This document shows, one piece after another, positions 35,763-44,046 of a DNA stretch of 64,000 nucleotides. Source of the stretch: Candidatus Contendibacter sp. (GTDB taxonomy: Bacteria; Pseudomonadota; Gammaproteobacteria; Competibacterales; Competibacteraceae). Location of the stretch: assembly GCA_029624675.1 (NCBI GenBank), contig JARSSP010000071.1:124001-188000 (forward strand), given 5' to 3'. Every line of letters begins with the position of its first letter. The first letter of the stretch is position 1. The translations under genes and the position numbers were made by a program. The notes beneath the pieces are model-generated. The model saw only the letters and a list, made by a program, of their open reading frames with translations, did no database searches and was not told the DNA's origin.

Positions 35763-36955
35763 AATCGCTGCATCCGGTCCTGAGCGTGGACATTGCCATC
35801 GTCGGCGGCGGTATCGCTGGCCTATGGCTGCTGGCCTGGCTGCGCCAGCGCGGCTACGGAGCGCTGCTGATCGAAAATCAACGGTTGGGCGCCGGACAGA
35901 CCCTGTGCGCGCAGGGCATCATTCACGGCGGCGCCAAATACAGCCTGGGCGGCCAGATCAGCGATTCCGCCGCCGCCATCGCCGGGATGCCGGAAGCGTG
36001 GCAACGCTGCCTGCGTGGGGAGAGCGACCCGGATCTGCGCGCCGCGCGGCTGGTGGCCGATCATCAATACCTGTGGGCGACCCGCGCCCCCACCTCCCGG
36101 CTGGCGGCGTTCTTCGCCAGCAAGTTGATGCGCGACCGCATGGAGAAGATCGCCGAAGCAGATGCGGCCGACTATCCGCCCGCGCTGCGCCATCCCCGCT
36201 TCCGGGGCGCGGTGTACCGGCTGGACGAGCCGATCGTGGACGTGGCTTCGGTGCTGGCGGCATTGGCCGAGCCCCACCGCGAGGCGATCATCATCCACCA
36301 GGGACCCACGATGCCGACGGCGGACGGCACGTTCACTCTGCGTTACGCGGGTCAGCGGACGTGGGCGATCCGGCCAGTTTACACCGTATTCACCGCTGGC
36401 GCGGGCAACGCGGTATTGCCGTGGGCGACGCTGCAATTGCGACCGCTGCACATGGTCATGGCACGCGGTCCGACCCTGCCCGGCCCACTCCATGCGCACT
36501 GCCTGGGTGCCAGCGACGTACCGCGATTGACCGTGACCAGCCACCACGACCTCGGCGGGCGACTGATCTGGTATCTCGGTGGCGGCCTCGCCGAAGGCGG
36601 AGTCGAACGCGACCGCTACGATCAAATCCAGGCGGCGCGGCGAGAACTGAAAGCGCTGTTGCCATGGGTGGACTGGTCACCCGTGGAGTTTGCCACCTTC
36701 ACCGTCCAGCGGGCCGAAGCACATCAACCTCGGGGCGGTCGGCCAGCCGAACCGGGCATTTTTCGCAATGGGCGGGTGCTCGCCGTCTGGCCCACCAAGC
36801 TGGCGTTCGCGCCGCTGCTAGCCGAACGCGTTGAGACTATACTGCGCACCTTGGGCGCGCGGCCCCGGTCGGTGAATTTGCTACCGCTGGCAAGCTGGCC
36901 CCGGCCGAAGGTAGCGGTTCCACCCTGGGATCGGGAGGATCTGGAATGGAGCTGA
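35759..36955 (+). CDS. FAD-dependent oxidoreductase (DAO-type)
   Basis: A 398-residue flavoprotein. The dinucleotide motif [18 protein letters not shown] is at the N-terminus, then [20 protein letters not shown], a substrate region, and [20 protein letters not shown]. It resembles glycine or glycerol-3-phosphate oxidase-type enzymes, but the exact substrate is unclear. The start overlaps the hldE stop (ATGA) and the end overlaps the next gene by ten bases. It is therefore co-translated with LPS heptose synthesis and an aldo/keto reductase, though a role in LPS is not shown. Confidence 0.8.
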   Translation: MKSLHPVLSVDIAIVGGGIAGLWLLAWLRQRGYGALLIENQRLGAGQTLCAQGIIHGGAKYSLGGQISDSAAAIAGMPEAWQRCLRGESDPDLRAARLVADHQYLWATRAPTSRLAAFFASKLMRDRMEKIAEADAADYPPALRHPRFRGAVYRLDEPIVDVASVLAALAEPHREAIIIHQGPTMPTADGTFTLRYAGQRTWAIRPVYTVFTAGAGNAVLPWATLQLRPLHMVMARGPTLPGPLHAHCLGASDVPRLTVTSHHDLGGRLIWYLGGGLAEGGVERDRYDQIQAARRELKALLPWVDWSPVEFATFTVQRAEAHQPRGGRPAEPGIFRNGRVLAVWPTKLAFAPLLAERVETILRTLGARPRSVNLLPLASWPRPKVAVPPWDREDLEWS

Positions 36956-37770
36956 GGCCGTTGGGCATGACCGGTCTCAAAGTCAGCCCGCTGGGGCTGG
37001 GAACAGTGAAATTCGGTCGCAACCAGGGGGTCAAGTATCCCCGATCCTTTGCGTTGCCGTCGGACCGGGAGGCGCTGGCGCTGCTGGAACTGGCCTGGGA
37101 ACTGGGGATCAACCTGCTCGATACCGCGCCCGCCTACGGTGAAAGCGAGGAGCGGCTGGGTCGGCTGTTGCGGCAGCGCCAGCGGGATTGGGTGATCGTG
37201 ACCAAGGTCGGCGAGGAATTTCACGCCGGCGAATCCCATTTCGATTTTTCCGCCGCCGCCACTCGCGCCAGCGTGGAACGCAGCCTGCGGCGGCTGGGCG
37301 TCGAGGCGCTGGACGCGGTGCTGATCCATTCCAGCGGCGACGATCTGGCGATTCTGGAACGGGAAGAGGTATTGCCGACCCTGCTCGATCTTAAACAGGC
37401 CGGGTTGGTACGGGCTGTCGGAATGTCCAGTAAGACAGTCGCTGGCGGGCTGCGAGCGGTCGAATGCTGCGATGTGGTGATGGTCACCTACAACCCGCGC
37501 CAGCGGGAGGAACTGTCGGTGATCCGCGCCGCCGCCGGCAAGGGTGTGTTGATCAAGAAGGGCCTGCTCAGCGGTCACCTGGATCGGATATCGGAAGTCG
37601 ACCCGGTGCGGACCTCATTGTGGTTGATCTTCGCCGAGCCGGGGGTCAGCAGTGTGGTGGTCGGCACCCTGAATCCAGATCACTTGCGAGCGAACGTGGC
37701 GGCGGTGAAAAGTGTGTTAGGGCTCAATCCCGCGCGCGCGACAGCGGCGCTTTCAGGCAAGATGATGTGA
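36946..37770 (+). CDS. aldo/keto reductase
   Basis: A 274-residue (beta/alpha)8 NADPH-dependent reductase. [22 protein letters not shown] opens the barrel. Catalytic Asp and Tyr are in GINLLDTAPAYGESEERLG and the Lys in VIVTKVGEEF. The His equivalent is in DAVLIHSSGDD. The end VSSVVVGTLNPDHLRANVAAV is typical of the AKR5/12-like branch. The gene is the last of the hldE unit, overlapping the FAD enzyme. The substrate is unknown. Confidence 0.87.
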   Translation: MELRPLGMTGLKVSPLGLGTVKFGRNQGVKYPRSFALPSDREALALLELAWELGINLLDTAPAYGESEERLGRLLRQRQRDWVIVTKVGEEFHAGESHFDFSAAATRASVERSLRRLGVEALDAVLIHSSGDDLAILEREEVLPTLLDLKQAGLVRAVGMSSKTVAGGLRAVECCDVVMVTYNPRQREELSVIRAAAGKGVLIKKGLLSGHLDRISEVDPVRTSLWLIFAEPGVSSVVVGTLNPDHLRANVAAVKSVLGLNPARATAALSGKMM

Positions 37771-38121
37771 ATGATCCATCGAACGTTCCCCCTACCCATG
37801 AAATCCCCCCAACCCCTTTTTTCAAACGCACCTCCAGTACCGAACAGACCAGCCCCCAGGGACGGCAAATCGTTGTGGTGCGGTTAAACATCAACGACAT
37901 CAAAAACATGGAATAATGGGTGGCTTCCTTCGAACGCGACCACCCTGACCCACGCCAAAATGGACCGAACGGATCATTTTGGCGTGGAAAACTCCCGTTC
38001 CGACCCTGACATCTGTTGAGTCCGTCATGATGATCGACCACGCGCGGATAACGAACCGCCTGTGGCACGCAGCGTGCTTCAACCAGCGTCAGCATGAGCG
38101 TGCATCACCGTGGAGATCGCT
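37771..38121. other. 350-base intergenic region
   Basis: Low-complexity spacer between the hldE unit and the metalloprotease gene. It holds a perfect 12-base inverted repeat (listed separately) and a short A/T-richer stretch at 37870-37920. I find no convincing gene. Small open frames here are not preceded by ribosome binding sites. Confidence 0.5.
37951..37986. repeat. perfect 12-base inverted repeat
   Basis: CACGCCAAAATG at 37951-37962 and its exact complement CATTTTGGCGTG at 37975-37986, separated by 12 bases. No T-run follows on either strand, so an operator or a mobile-element end is as likely as a terminator. Confidence 0.6.
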
Positions 38122-38928
38122 ATGGCCGCCCGATTTGCGGAAGTTCGCCCGAACGATGGTTTCGACAGATTCGCTTCGCCAAACTGGCAAATGGTGCCCG
38201 TCGGCGGCTTCAAAATGGTCTTCCTGTTCGATGCCGCGGGACTTTCCATCGCCAGCAGCAACACCGCCGTCGCCACGGTGCGGACTTCCAGCATCCTGGG
38301 CGTAACAATCCTTACGATCACCGGCGTGCGCGCGGGAACCTGTCAGATTCAGGTGGGTTTAGGGCCGTTGTTCGACGCCGTGCTCGACGTTTCGGTCAAG
38401 AACAAAAGGACGGTGCGGACCACGTTTCATTACGTCGATGACGGCCGCGTCCAAAAGACCGCGCGCCAGATCGCCGACTTGAACGATTTGATCATCGCCG
38501 CCAATCGCATCTTGTCGCCGCAGGCCAACATCGAAATCTCGCGCCACGGCGCCGCGCCGCTGCGGATCGCGCAGAACCTGAGGCGGGTGGTGCGTTTTTC
38601 CGCTCATCTTCCCGGCGTCGCCGCGCGCCAGCACGAATGGGATATCGTGACCAGTCACGCGGACAGAACCGCCGACTTCAACGTGTTTTTCGTCAAGGAG
38701 TACGAACAGGACCGAACGCCCTTGCGCGACGACACCGAAGCCGGCACGCTGGGCGGAAGCTGCATTTTCGAGGACAACACCGTGGATCCGGCGGGGTTGG
38801 TGCTAGCGCACGAACTGTTGCACCATTTGGGCGTCGATCACACCAACAACCGCCGGGACCTGATGTTCGATGGTTCGCCTAGCGGTTCCTTTATCCCCAA
38901 GGACCACGCCAACACGGCCAATCCTTGA
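38122..38928 (+). CDS. metzincin-like zinc metalloprotease with N-terminal Ig-like (BIG2-type) domain
   Basis: A 268-residue protein. The zinc site HELLHHLGVDH fits HExxHxxGxxH, and LMFDG 14 residues later fits a Met-turn, so the fold is a metzincin. The N-terminal part (IASSNTAVATVRTSS, TITGVRAGTCQIQVGLG) resembles a bacterial Ig-like domain. There is no signal peptide. ATG 38122 has a GTGGAG site; a GTG at 38110 is also open. An exported HEAT-repeat protein follows 18 bases later. A toxin or secreted effector is possible but not proven. Confidence 0.68.
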   Translation: MAARFAEVRPNDGFDRFASPNWQMVPVGGFKMVFLFDAAGLSIASSNTAVATVRTSSILGVTILTITGVRAGTCQIQVGLGPLFDAVLDVSVKNKRTVRTTFHYVDDGRVQKTARQIADLNDLIIAANRILSPQANIEISRHGAAPLRIAQNLRRVVRFSAHLPGVAARQHEWDIVTSHADRTADFNVFFVKEYEQDRTPLRDDTEAGTLGGSCIFEDNTVDPAGLVLAHELLHHLGVDHTNNRRDLMFDGSPSGSFIPKDHANTANP

Positions 38929-38946
38929 GCACGCAGGGACAAGAAC

Positions 38947-39879
38947 TTGGCGACCAGGTCGATCAAGTCGTTGCTGGTCTGGGCCGCGCCCGCTCTAGTG
39001 CTGGCGGCCCATCTTTTCGATGGGAATCTCCTCATGGCAAAACAGGCCGTCGATGTCGAACAACAGGTTGAGCAGGCGTTTCGCGCGGCGCGCGAAGGCG
39101 AGTTCGGCCACATCAGCCAATTACCGGCGCTGGGGCCGCGCGTGGCTCCCTTGCTGGCGCCCTATCTCCGCGATGATCGGGCGGATATCCGGCGCGAGGC
39201 GGTCGCGGTACTCGCCGCCGTCGGTGGCACGGCGGCCTTGCCCTTGCTGCTGGAAGCGCTCGGCGATCAAGACGCCGATATCCGCGAACGCGCGGCCCGC
39301 GCGCTCTACACCCGCTACAAGCCGACGACGCTGGCGCGCGACAAAGCGGCTGGTTCGGCGTTGCGCGCCAGCGTCCTGGCGGGCAATCACGCGGCGGCTT
39401 GCCTCCTGTTGCTGGGGTATTTCCCCGCCGCCGAGAACGAACAGTCGCTGCGCGCCGTGGTCGAGGGTTTCGGCGCGGAACGCACCAAACTCTCGGACTG
39501 GGGACCGGTGGTGGCGGTGGCGCTGCCGGCGCAAGTCGCGCTCTCGCAACTCGGAGACGGCGCTGCCCGCGAGGCGTTGTTACGGACCATCGACCGCGCG
39601 AGCGTCGCCGACATGGAATTTTTCTTGTCGGTGTTGCGCGACATCGACTCGCCGACCGTGTTGCACGCCATCAAAAAAGCGCTGGACGACGACCGGGAGA
39701 TTGCTGGCGGCATTCCATCCGGCGCCGGACCGCGCCGACGGTTGCGTGATGCGGCGGTCGACGCTTTCGTGCGGCGCCTGAATCTGAAGGTCGATTTCGA
39801 GTTGACCGACAGCCGCCGCTATAGCGACGAACAAGTCGCCCAAGTGCGGCGGTCGATGGATGCGTCATTGCCGCGATAG
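38947..39879 (+). CDS. exported HEAT-repeat protein
   Basis: A 310-residue protein with a TTG start that gives a signal-like N-terminus (SIKSLLVWAAPALVLAAHLF). Alpha-helical HEAT/PBS-lyase-like repeats follow: GPRVAPLLAPYLRDDRADIR, REAVAVLAAVGGTAALPLLL and ALGDQDADIRERAARALYTR. HEAT repeats bind other proteins. An ATG at 39034 would remove the signal, but the upstream hydrophobic segment looks genuine. It follows the metzincin gene closely and may be its partner or inhibitor. Confidence 0.65.
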   Translation: MATRSIKSLLVWAAPALVLAAHLFDGNLLMAKQAVDVEQQVEQAFRAAREGEFGHISQLPALGPRVAPLLAPYLRDDRADIRREAVAVLAAVGGTAALPLLLEALGDQDADIRERAARALYTRYKPTTLARDKAAGSALRASVLAGNHAAACLLLLGYFPAAENEQSLRAVVEGFGAERTKLSDWGPVVAVALPAQVALSQLGDGAAREALLRTIDRASVADMEFFLSVLRDIDSPTVLHAIKKALDDDREIAGGIPSGAGPRRRLRDAAVDAFVRRLNLKVDFELTDSRRYSDEQVAQVRRSMDASLPR

Positions 39880-39912
39880 GCGCGGGCGGATGGACAACCC
39901 AAGCGCCCCCAA

Positions 39913-39987
39913 TCACCCACCGCGATAGGCCGCTTTCAGCGTCTCCAACCTGTCCTTGAGCACTTCCAGGCGGCCGGTCTTGAGGCT
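39913..39987 (-). pseudogene. 3' remnant of a P1B-type ATPase gene
   Basis: About 24 codons and a stop. The translation reads SLKTGRLEVLKDRLETLKAA then YRGG. It matches the last residues of the intact P1B ATPase that ends at 46166 (SLKSGHIEALKDKLETLKVA then YRGG) with several substitutions. No further ATPase sequence lies upstream, so this is the tail of a lost paralogue. Confidence 0.72.
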
Positions 39988-40022
39988 GGCTGTGCAACCG
40001 CTGACTGCGGGGAGACCACCGC

Positions 40023-40160
40023 ATGGCCCGGTTGTACCTGATCGTGGCCAGCCTGTGTGAAATCGCCTGGCCGGCCGGCTTGAAGCTGGCGCAAACGCCG
40101 GGCCGGCTGGCGCTGGGCGTGGTCGTCGCCGTGGTCGGCATGGCCGCCAGCGGGGCGCGT
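40023..40160 (+). pseudogene. truncated SMR-family (SugE-like) small multidrug transporter
   Basis: The first about 45 residues (MARLYLIVASLCEIAWPAGL, KLAQTPGRLALGVVVAVVGM) match the first one and a half helices of SugE/EmrE-type exporters, which normally have about 105 residues and four helices. After the segment AASGA the frame continues into unrelated sequence and stops at 40229. A GGGGAG site precedes the ATG. The protein would be non-functional as a transporter. Confidence 0.62.
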
Positions 40161-40173
40161 ACAGGGCAGAGGT

Positions 40174-40231
40174 GGATAACGCTCGCGTTCAGCGGCGAGC
40201 GAAGCGAGCCCGCCGCAACGCCAAGTTAGGC
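40174..40231. repeat. integron attC-like site
   Basis: A 58-base imperfect palindrome: AAC at 40178-40180, inner arms GCGTTCAGCGGCG and CGCCGCAACGC with two extra bases in one arm, a GCGAGCGAAGCGAGC hairpin tip, and GTTAGGC at 40225-40231, which fits GTTRRRY. Order, spacing and extrahelical bases are as in attC sites. No integrase is present in the window. Confidence 0.5.
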
Positions 40232-40395
40232 TCTGGCGGCGGGTTGGCAGGTGGTGGAACGATAGCCCAACCTTCTGCTGCATGTTTCTCCTGCCGGGCC
40301 TTCAGGTCAATGTAAATTCGATCCAAGTCATAACCTAGGCTGGCGGCGTGTCGTTCGCGAATATTCCGCGCTTCTTGAATAATTGTGTCACTCAT
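40189..40395 (-). CDS. small hypothetical protein ending inside the attC-like site (68 aa)
   Basis: A 68-residue ORF with a strong GGAGG site five bases before its ATG. The N-terminal about 45 residues (MSDTIIQEARNIRERHAASL, YDLDRIYIDLKARQEKHAAE) look like a real helical domain, of a type often found near toxin-antitoxin genes. The last residues PNLALRRARFARR are encoded by the palindrome itself, as is common for integron cassette ORFs. Function unknown. Confidence 0.6.
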   Translation of the reverse strand: MSDTIIQEARNIRERHAASLGYDLDRIYIDLKARQEKHAAEGWAIVPPPANPPPEPNLALRRARFARR

Positions 40396-40524
40396 CTTCG
40401 CCTCCTATAAGTGGATAAGTGGTTCAATGAGGTCTCCCGTGAAGGCCACAAGATGTAGTGGTGTGGCATTGGCAGCCCAAGGATGGAACGCTGAGCAGGT
40501 TCTGACCCGAGTGGAGTGCTGACC

Positions 40525-40698
40525 ATGTCGATCACGATTAGCTTGCCCCTAGATCTGCCTGATGTCCGGGTGTTGGCCACCCAGGTGTTGCCGGATGCCA
40601 CCCTGTTGATCGAGGTGGAAAGCACCCTCCGCACGGCCCAGTGCCACCGCTGTGGCCGGGAGATTGACCGGTTTCATGGGTTCGACCGCATGTGGTGA
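40525..40698 (+). pseudogene. ISL3-family transposase, N-terminal remnant
   Basis: About 57 residues. LPLDLPDVRVLATQVLPDAT, LLIEVESTLRTAQCHRCGRE and the HGFDR motif match the N-terminal zinc-ribbon region of ISL3 transposases, which are about 400 residues long. The frame stops where the sequence HLPI should follow, and no further transposase sequence is present. I could not find clear terminal inverted repeats. Confidence 0.66.
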
Positions 40699-40894
40699 TC
40701 TCCATGGGCTGGGCCAAGCGGTCAGACGCCGCCGGGAGGCGGGCGGCGCGGGAAGCGGCAGGTGATATTCTTGAGCATAGCGGTGGAAAAATATCGACAA
40801 GGAGCTCCACTTTGTCAACTTAGTGATATGGTGACGGCTATATTCAAATACGTGCCGCTCGGCCCGCTCGACCCCGCCCCACCAGAGAAACTCC

Positions 40895-42484
40895 ATGACC
40901 ATGCGCTTCTTCAACACCGCCGGGCCGGTCAACCTGACCCGGCATTACTGTCTCGACCCCTTGCGGCGGATCGATCTGGATATGCTGCTCCCATTGATCG
41001 AACAGGAAAAATACTTCATCCTCCACGCCCCCCGCCAGACCGGCAAGACCACTTGCCTGTTGGCGCTGCGCGAGTATCTCAACGCCGGGGACCGCTACCG
41101 CTGCGTCTACGTCAACGTCGAAATCGCCCAGAGCGCCCGCGAGGACGTGGCGGCGGCGATGCGGGCGATTCTGGCCGCGTTGGGCGACTGGGCGCGGGAC
41201 GGGGCCGAGGATCGCTATCCAGGCGCGATCTGGCCGGCGATTCTGGAACGGCACGGCCCGCATCAGGCGCTGGAGGCGGTCTTGAGCGACTGGGCCGGCG
41301 CCAGCGACCGACCACTGGTGGTGCTGATCGACGAAATCGACGCCCTGATCGGCGATACCTTGATCGCGGTGTTGCGGCAATTGAGAGCGGGGTATCCCAA
41401 ACGTCCGGTCCGCTTCCCTCAAACGGTGATTCTCTGCGGCGTGCGGGACGTGCGGGACTACCGGATTCATTCCGGCAGCACCAAGGAGATCATCACCGGC
41501 GGGTCGGCTTTCAACATCAAGGCCGAATCGCTGCGGCTGGGCAACTTCACGGCGGACGACATGGCCGCGCTGTACGCCGAACACACCGCCGCCACCGGCC
41601 AGACTTTCACCGCCGCCGCGCTGGAACGCGCCTGGGCGCTCAGTCGGGGCCAGCCGTGGCTGGTCAACGCCCTGGGCTACGAGACCTGCTTTCGGGCGCC
41701 CGCCGGGCGGGACCGGAGCCGGCCGATCGACGCCGAGGCGTTGGACCAGGCCAAGGAGGCGCTGATCCTGCGCCGGGAAACCCATCTCGACCAGTTGGCC
41801 GACAAGTTGCGCGAACCGCGGGTGCGGCGGGTGATCGAACCGGTATTGAGCGGTGACGAGCTTCAACTGGCTGCCAGCGATGAAGACATCCAGTACGTGC
41901 TCGATCTGGGGCTGATCGACCGGATCGACGGCCGCCTGGCCATCGCCAACGCCACCTACCGGGAGATCATTCCCCGGCAACTGACCTACGTCCAGCAACT
42001 GGACCTGGAAGCCAGCCAGCAACCCGCCTGGTACCTGCGCCCGGACGGCCGGCTGGACGAGGACAAGCTGCTGGCCGGATTCCAGGAGTTCTTCCGCGAA
42101 CACTCCGAACACTGGCTGCGACGGTTCGACTACCAGGAAGCCGGCCCGCAACTCTTGATGCAAGCCTTCCTGCAACGGATCGTCAATGGCGGCGGCCGGG
42201 TGGAGCGCGAATACGGCCTGGGCCGGGGCCGGACCGATCTGCTGGTGATCTGGCACGCGCCGGGCGGGGTGCAGCGGATCGTGCTCGAACTGAAGATTTT
42301 ACGCAAAAGCCGGGAGCGCACCCTGACCGAGGGGCTGGAGCAGACTTGGCAATACCTCGACCGGCTGGGCGAAGGGTCCGGCCATCTGGTGATCTTCGAC
42401 CGCGGCGACCGGCCCTGGGACGAGAAGATTTACCGCCGCGAGGAGATCCATCGCGGGCGACCGATCACGGTGTGGGGGTGTTGA
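40895..42484 (+). CDS. AAA ATPase fused to a C-terminal PD-(D/E)XK nuclease-like domain
   Basis: A 529-residue protein. Walker A APRQTGKTT is near residue 46 and Walker B LVVLIDEIDAL near residue 146. The arginine region FPQTVILCGVRDVRDYRIHS and a winged-helix-like middle follow. The C-terminus has GRGRTDLLVIW and VLELKI (near residue 465), a PD-(D/E)XK-like core. The architecture resembles AAA-ATPase_like/PDDEXK_9 proteins, a widespread family of unknown, possibly defence-related function. It stands alone in accessory DNA and is convergent with the hemP operon. Confidence 0.78.
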   Translation: MTMRFFNTAGPVNLTRHYCLDPLRRIDLDMLLPLIEQEKYFILHAPRQTGKTTCLLALREYLNAGDRYRCVYVNVEIAQSAREDVAAAMRAILAALGDWARDGAEDRYPGAIWPAILERHGPHQALEAVLSDWAGASDRPLVVLIDEIDALIGDTLIAVLRQLRAGYPKRPVRFPQTVILCGVRDVRDYRIHSGSTKEIITGGSAFNIKAESLRLGNFTADDMAALYAEHTAATGQTFTAAALERAWALSRGQPWLVNALGYETCFRAPAGRDRSRPIDAEALDQAKEALILRRETHLDQLADKLREPRVRRVIEPVLSGDELQLAASDEDIQYVLDLGLIDRIDGRLAIANATYREIIPRQLTYVQQLDLEASQQPAWYLRPDGRLDEDKLLAGFQEFFREHSEHWLRRFDYQEAGPQLLMQAFLQRIVNGGGRVEREYGLGRGRTDLLVIWHAPGGVQRIVLELKILRKSRERTLTEGLEQTWQYLDRLGEGSGHLVIFDRGDRPWDEKIYRREEIHRGRPITVWGC

Positions 42485-42662
42485 GGTCGTCATCCCCCAG
42501 CCCCCCGTCGGTGAGGGTGAAAACAGCGGTACGCCGGCGAGGGTGGCGGGCAGTACGTACCAGTGGGGAGTGACATTGTCCGGTGTGGGGCCTTACTTCC
42601 AGCATTGCGTCCCCGGCGGCAACGGATTCGGATAGGTCACGACTGGAAACATGGAAGGCACG

Positions 42663-42953
42663 TCAATGCAGCGCGGTCTGCCAGGACAGGACGCCATCAG
42701 GACTGGCTGCCTGTTGTCGCAGGGCGATATTCCGCCAGTGTTCCAGCAACTCGTAATAGACTTTTCTCCGCTCCGGTCTACCAGCCATGTCGGGGTGAGC
42801 CAGCAACATTTGCAGGTGATGCGCGATGGTGAAGTTCAATCCAGAACAGGGACGTAAGGTATAGCGCGTCATCAGATAACAAAGGGCTGTTTGGATCAGC
42901 GCCACGTCGGGCAGTGCCTCATTGTGGGAGGCATCAAGATCAACGGATTTCAT
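42663..42953 (-). CDS. hypothetical protein, downstream paralogue of a tandem pair (96 aa)
   Basis: A small helical protein whose core HHLQMLLAHPDMAGRPERRK followed by YELLEHWRNIAL mirrors the neighbouring gene (pattern H-x4-L-x-AHPD-x4-PE-x-R, then W-R-x-x-A). No known function. It begins 11 bases after the upstream gene's stop, with a GGAGTG site overlapping that stop. It is therefore the last gene of the leftward hemP unit. Confidence 0.65.
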   Translation of the reverse strand: MKSVDLDASHNEALPDVALIQTALCYLMTRYTLRPCSGLNFTIAHHLQMLLAHPDMAGRPERRKVYYELLEHWRNIALRQQAASPDGVLSWQTALH

Positions 42954-42963
42954 GGCGGTTATT

Positions 42964-43449
42964 TCACTCCATCAGACAACGTTGATAGCAGGCCAAGGTG
43001 GAACCTGGAATTGGATTTCCCTCGGATTCTGAATCGACAGCGAGCCAGGCCAGCCGCCGCCAGTACCCGGCCAGGCGCCGAAGGACACAGCGCGCTTCCG
43101 GAGACCGACGGTCATCCGGATGGGCGCAGAGGGCATCGATATGGCGCACGATTTCAAAAGCCATGGCGGTGGAACGCCCGTTCAGGCTGGCATGAATCAG
43201 TTGTCCGATCCGAACCTCAATTTCCCGTGGAGTCAGCTCGACCATCGCCAAGCCTTCAATCACGCCATGCTGGTCGAAAGACCGCGGATACTTCTCAATG
43301 CCCACGTCAGGCAAATCCGCAAGCGCGGCGGCTTGGGCGAGAAATCGGGTCCGCGGGAACGGCGCATCGACCCGGGGCGTGAGAGTGGAAGCGGGAGTGA
43401 ATACGTCCGCTCTTCGCCGGGCCGACGCTGAAAAAGAATGTCTTGACAC
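42964..43449 (-). CDS. hypothetical protein, upstream paralogue of a tandem pair (161 aa)
   Basis: The GTG start at 43449 is chosen for its GGAGG site seven bases upstream. An internal ATG at 43245 would give only the conserved domain (93 aa). The N-terminal 65 residues are Pro/Arg-rich and variable. The C-terminal domain (MVELTPREIEVRIGQLIHAS, IVRHIDALCAHPDDRRSPEA, then YWRRLAWL) is paralogous to the next protein. I recall similar small proteins in other gammaproteobacteria but no function. It lies 110 bases after hemP on the same strand. Confidence 0.62.
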   Translation of the reverse strand: MSRHSFSASARRRADVFTPASTLTPRVDAPFPRTRFLAQAAALADLPDVGIEKYPRSFDQHGVIEGLAMVELTPREIEVRIGQLIHASLNGRSTAMAFEIVRHIDALCAHPDDRRSPEARCVLRRLAGYWRRLAWLAVDSESEGNPIPGSTLACYQRCLME

Positions 43450-43559
43450 AGAAGGGCCTCCTTGGTTGAGGAAGGTTGCTTGCGCAGGCTGGCTGCCGTC
43501 GCCCGGAGGCCGAAGGTGGCTGGCGCGGCGTCCCTTGCAGGGAGGCCGGAATGTGGGGA

Positions 43560-43742
43560 TTATTTGGTCAGGATCAGTTTTCCCTGGCGGGTGATGCGCA
43601 GCCGGTATTCCTGCCCGGCGTGCTCGATCAGGATTTCCTGGTCGCCGTCGAACAGATCGCCGCTGGTCCACCGTTTCCGGGACGCGCCACTGCCGCCAGG
43701 ATCGGGTCGAGCCAAGCGCGGATCGCGGCAGGGCGGGTTCAC
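43560..43742 (-). CDS. hemP: hemin uptake protein HemP
   Basis: A 60-residue protein ending in the hallmark [20 protein letters not shown], then ILTK, of the HemP/HmuP family, small factors tied to haem uptake and Fur-regulated iron genes. The GTG start at 43742 overlaps the stop of the upstream gene (GTGA) and has a GGAG site, so it is preferred over an ATG at 43763. No haem receptor gene is adjacent. Confidence 0.85.
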   Translation of the reverse strand: MNPPCRDPRLARPDPGGSGASRKRWTSGDLFDGDQEILIEHAGQEYRLRITRQGKLILTK

Positions 43743-44035
43743 GACGGACGCTCCATTGCACACCAGCGCCGCGCGGTCTCGGCGGCGTCACCCTGGTTCA
43801 GGCGATGCGCGCAAGCGTGCAGGCACAAGGTCCGCACGCGGCATTTGGAAGCGTGATCGAGGCAGCGAAAATCGGTCACGCTCACCGCGCCGCAAACCAG
43901 AAGCTGGTAGAGCTTCCCCGCGTCGATGGCCAACTCGATTCCGCTCTCCTCCGCCTCACGGCCGGCGGCAATTCCAGCGTCGCATAATCCGATGGGGTTT
44001 CGGTTCGGGCCACGAATCGCTTCGCTGTCGAGCAT
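43739..44035 (-). CDS. small Cys-containing protein upstream of hemP (98 aa)
   Basis: The ATG at 44035 has a GAGG site. The middle of the protein ([20 protein letters not shown] then [18 protein letters not shown]) holds six cysteines and looks like a conserved core that could bind metal or a cofactor. I recognise no named family. It is placed 11 bases after the DUF2325 gene and overlaps hemP by four bases, so it is part of the iron-regulated unit. Confidence 0.68.
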   Translation of the reverse strand: MLDSEAIRGPNRNPIGLCDAGIAAGREAEESGIELAIDAGKLYQLLVCGAVSVTDFRCLDHASKCRVRTLCLHACAHRLNQGDAAETARRWCAMERPS

Positions 44036-44046
44036 GACGGCGGACC

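Noticed and set aside
42485-42530. C/G-rich stretch resembling the dispersed palindrome
   Set aside because: The arms do not match the core of the two good copies and pair poorly.
43245-43791. Extended N-terminus for the paralogue upstream of 43449
   Set aside because: The frame is open through the hemP gene, which has clear family motifs and a coupled start; the GTG at 43449 has the ribosome binding site.
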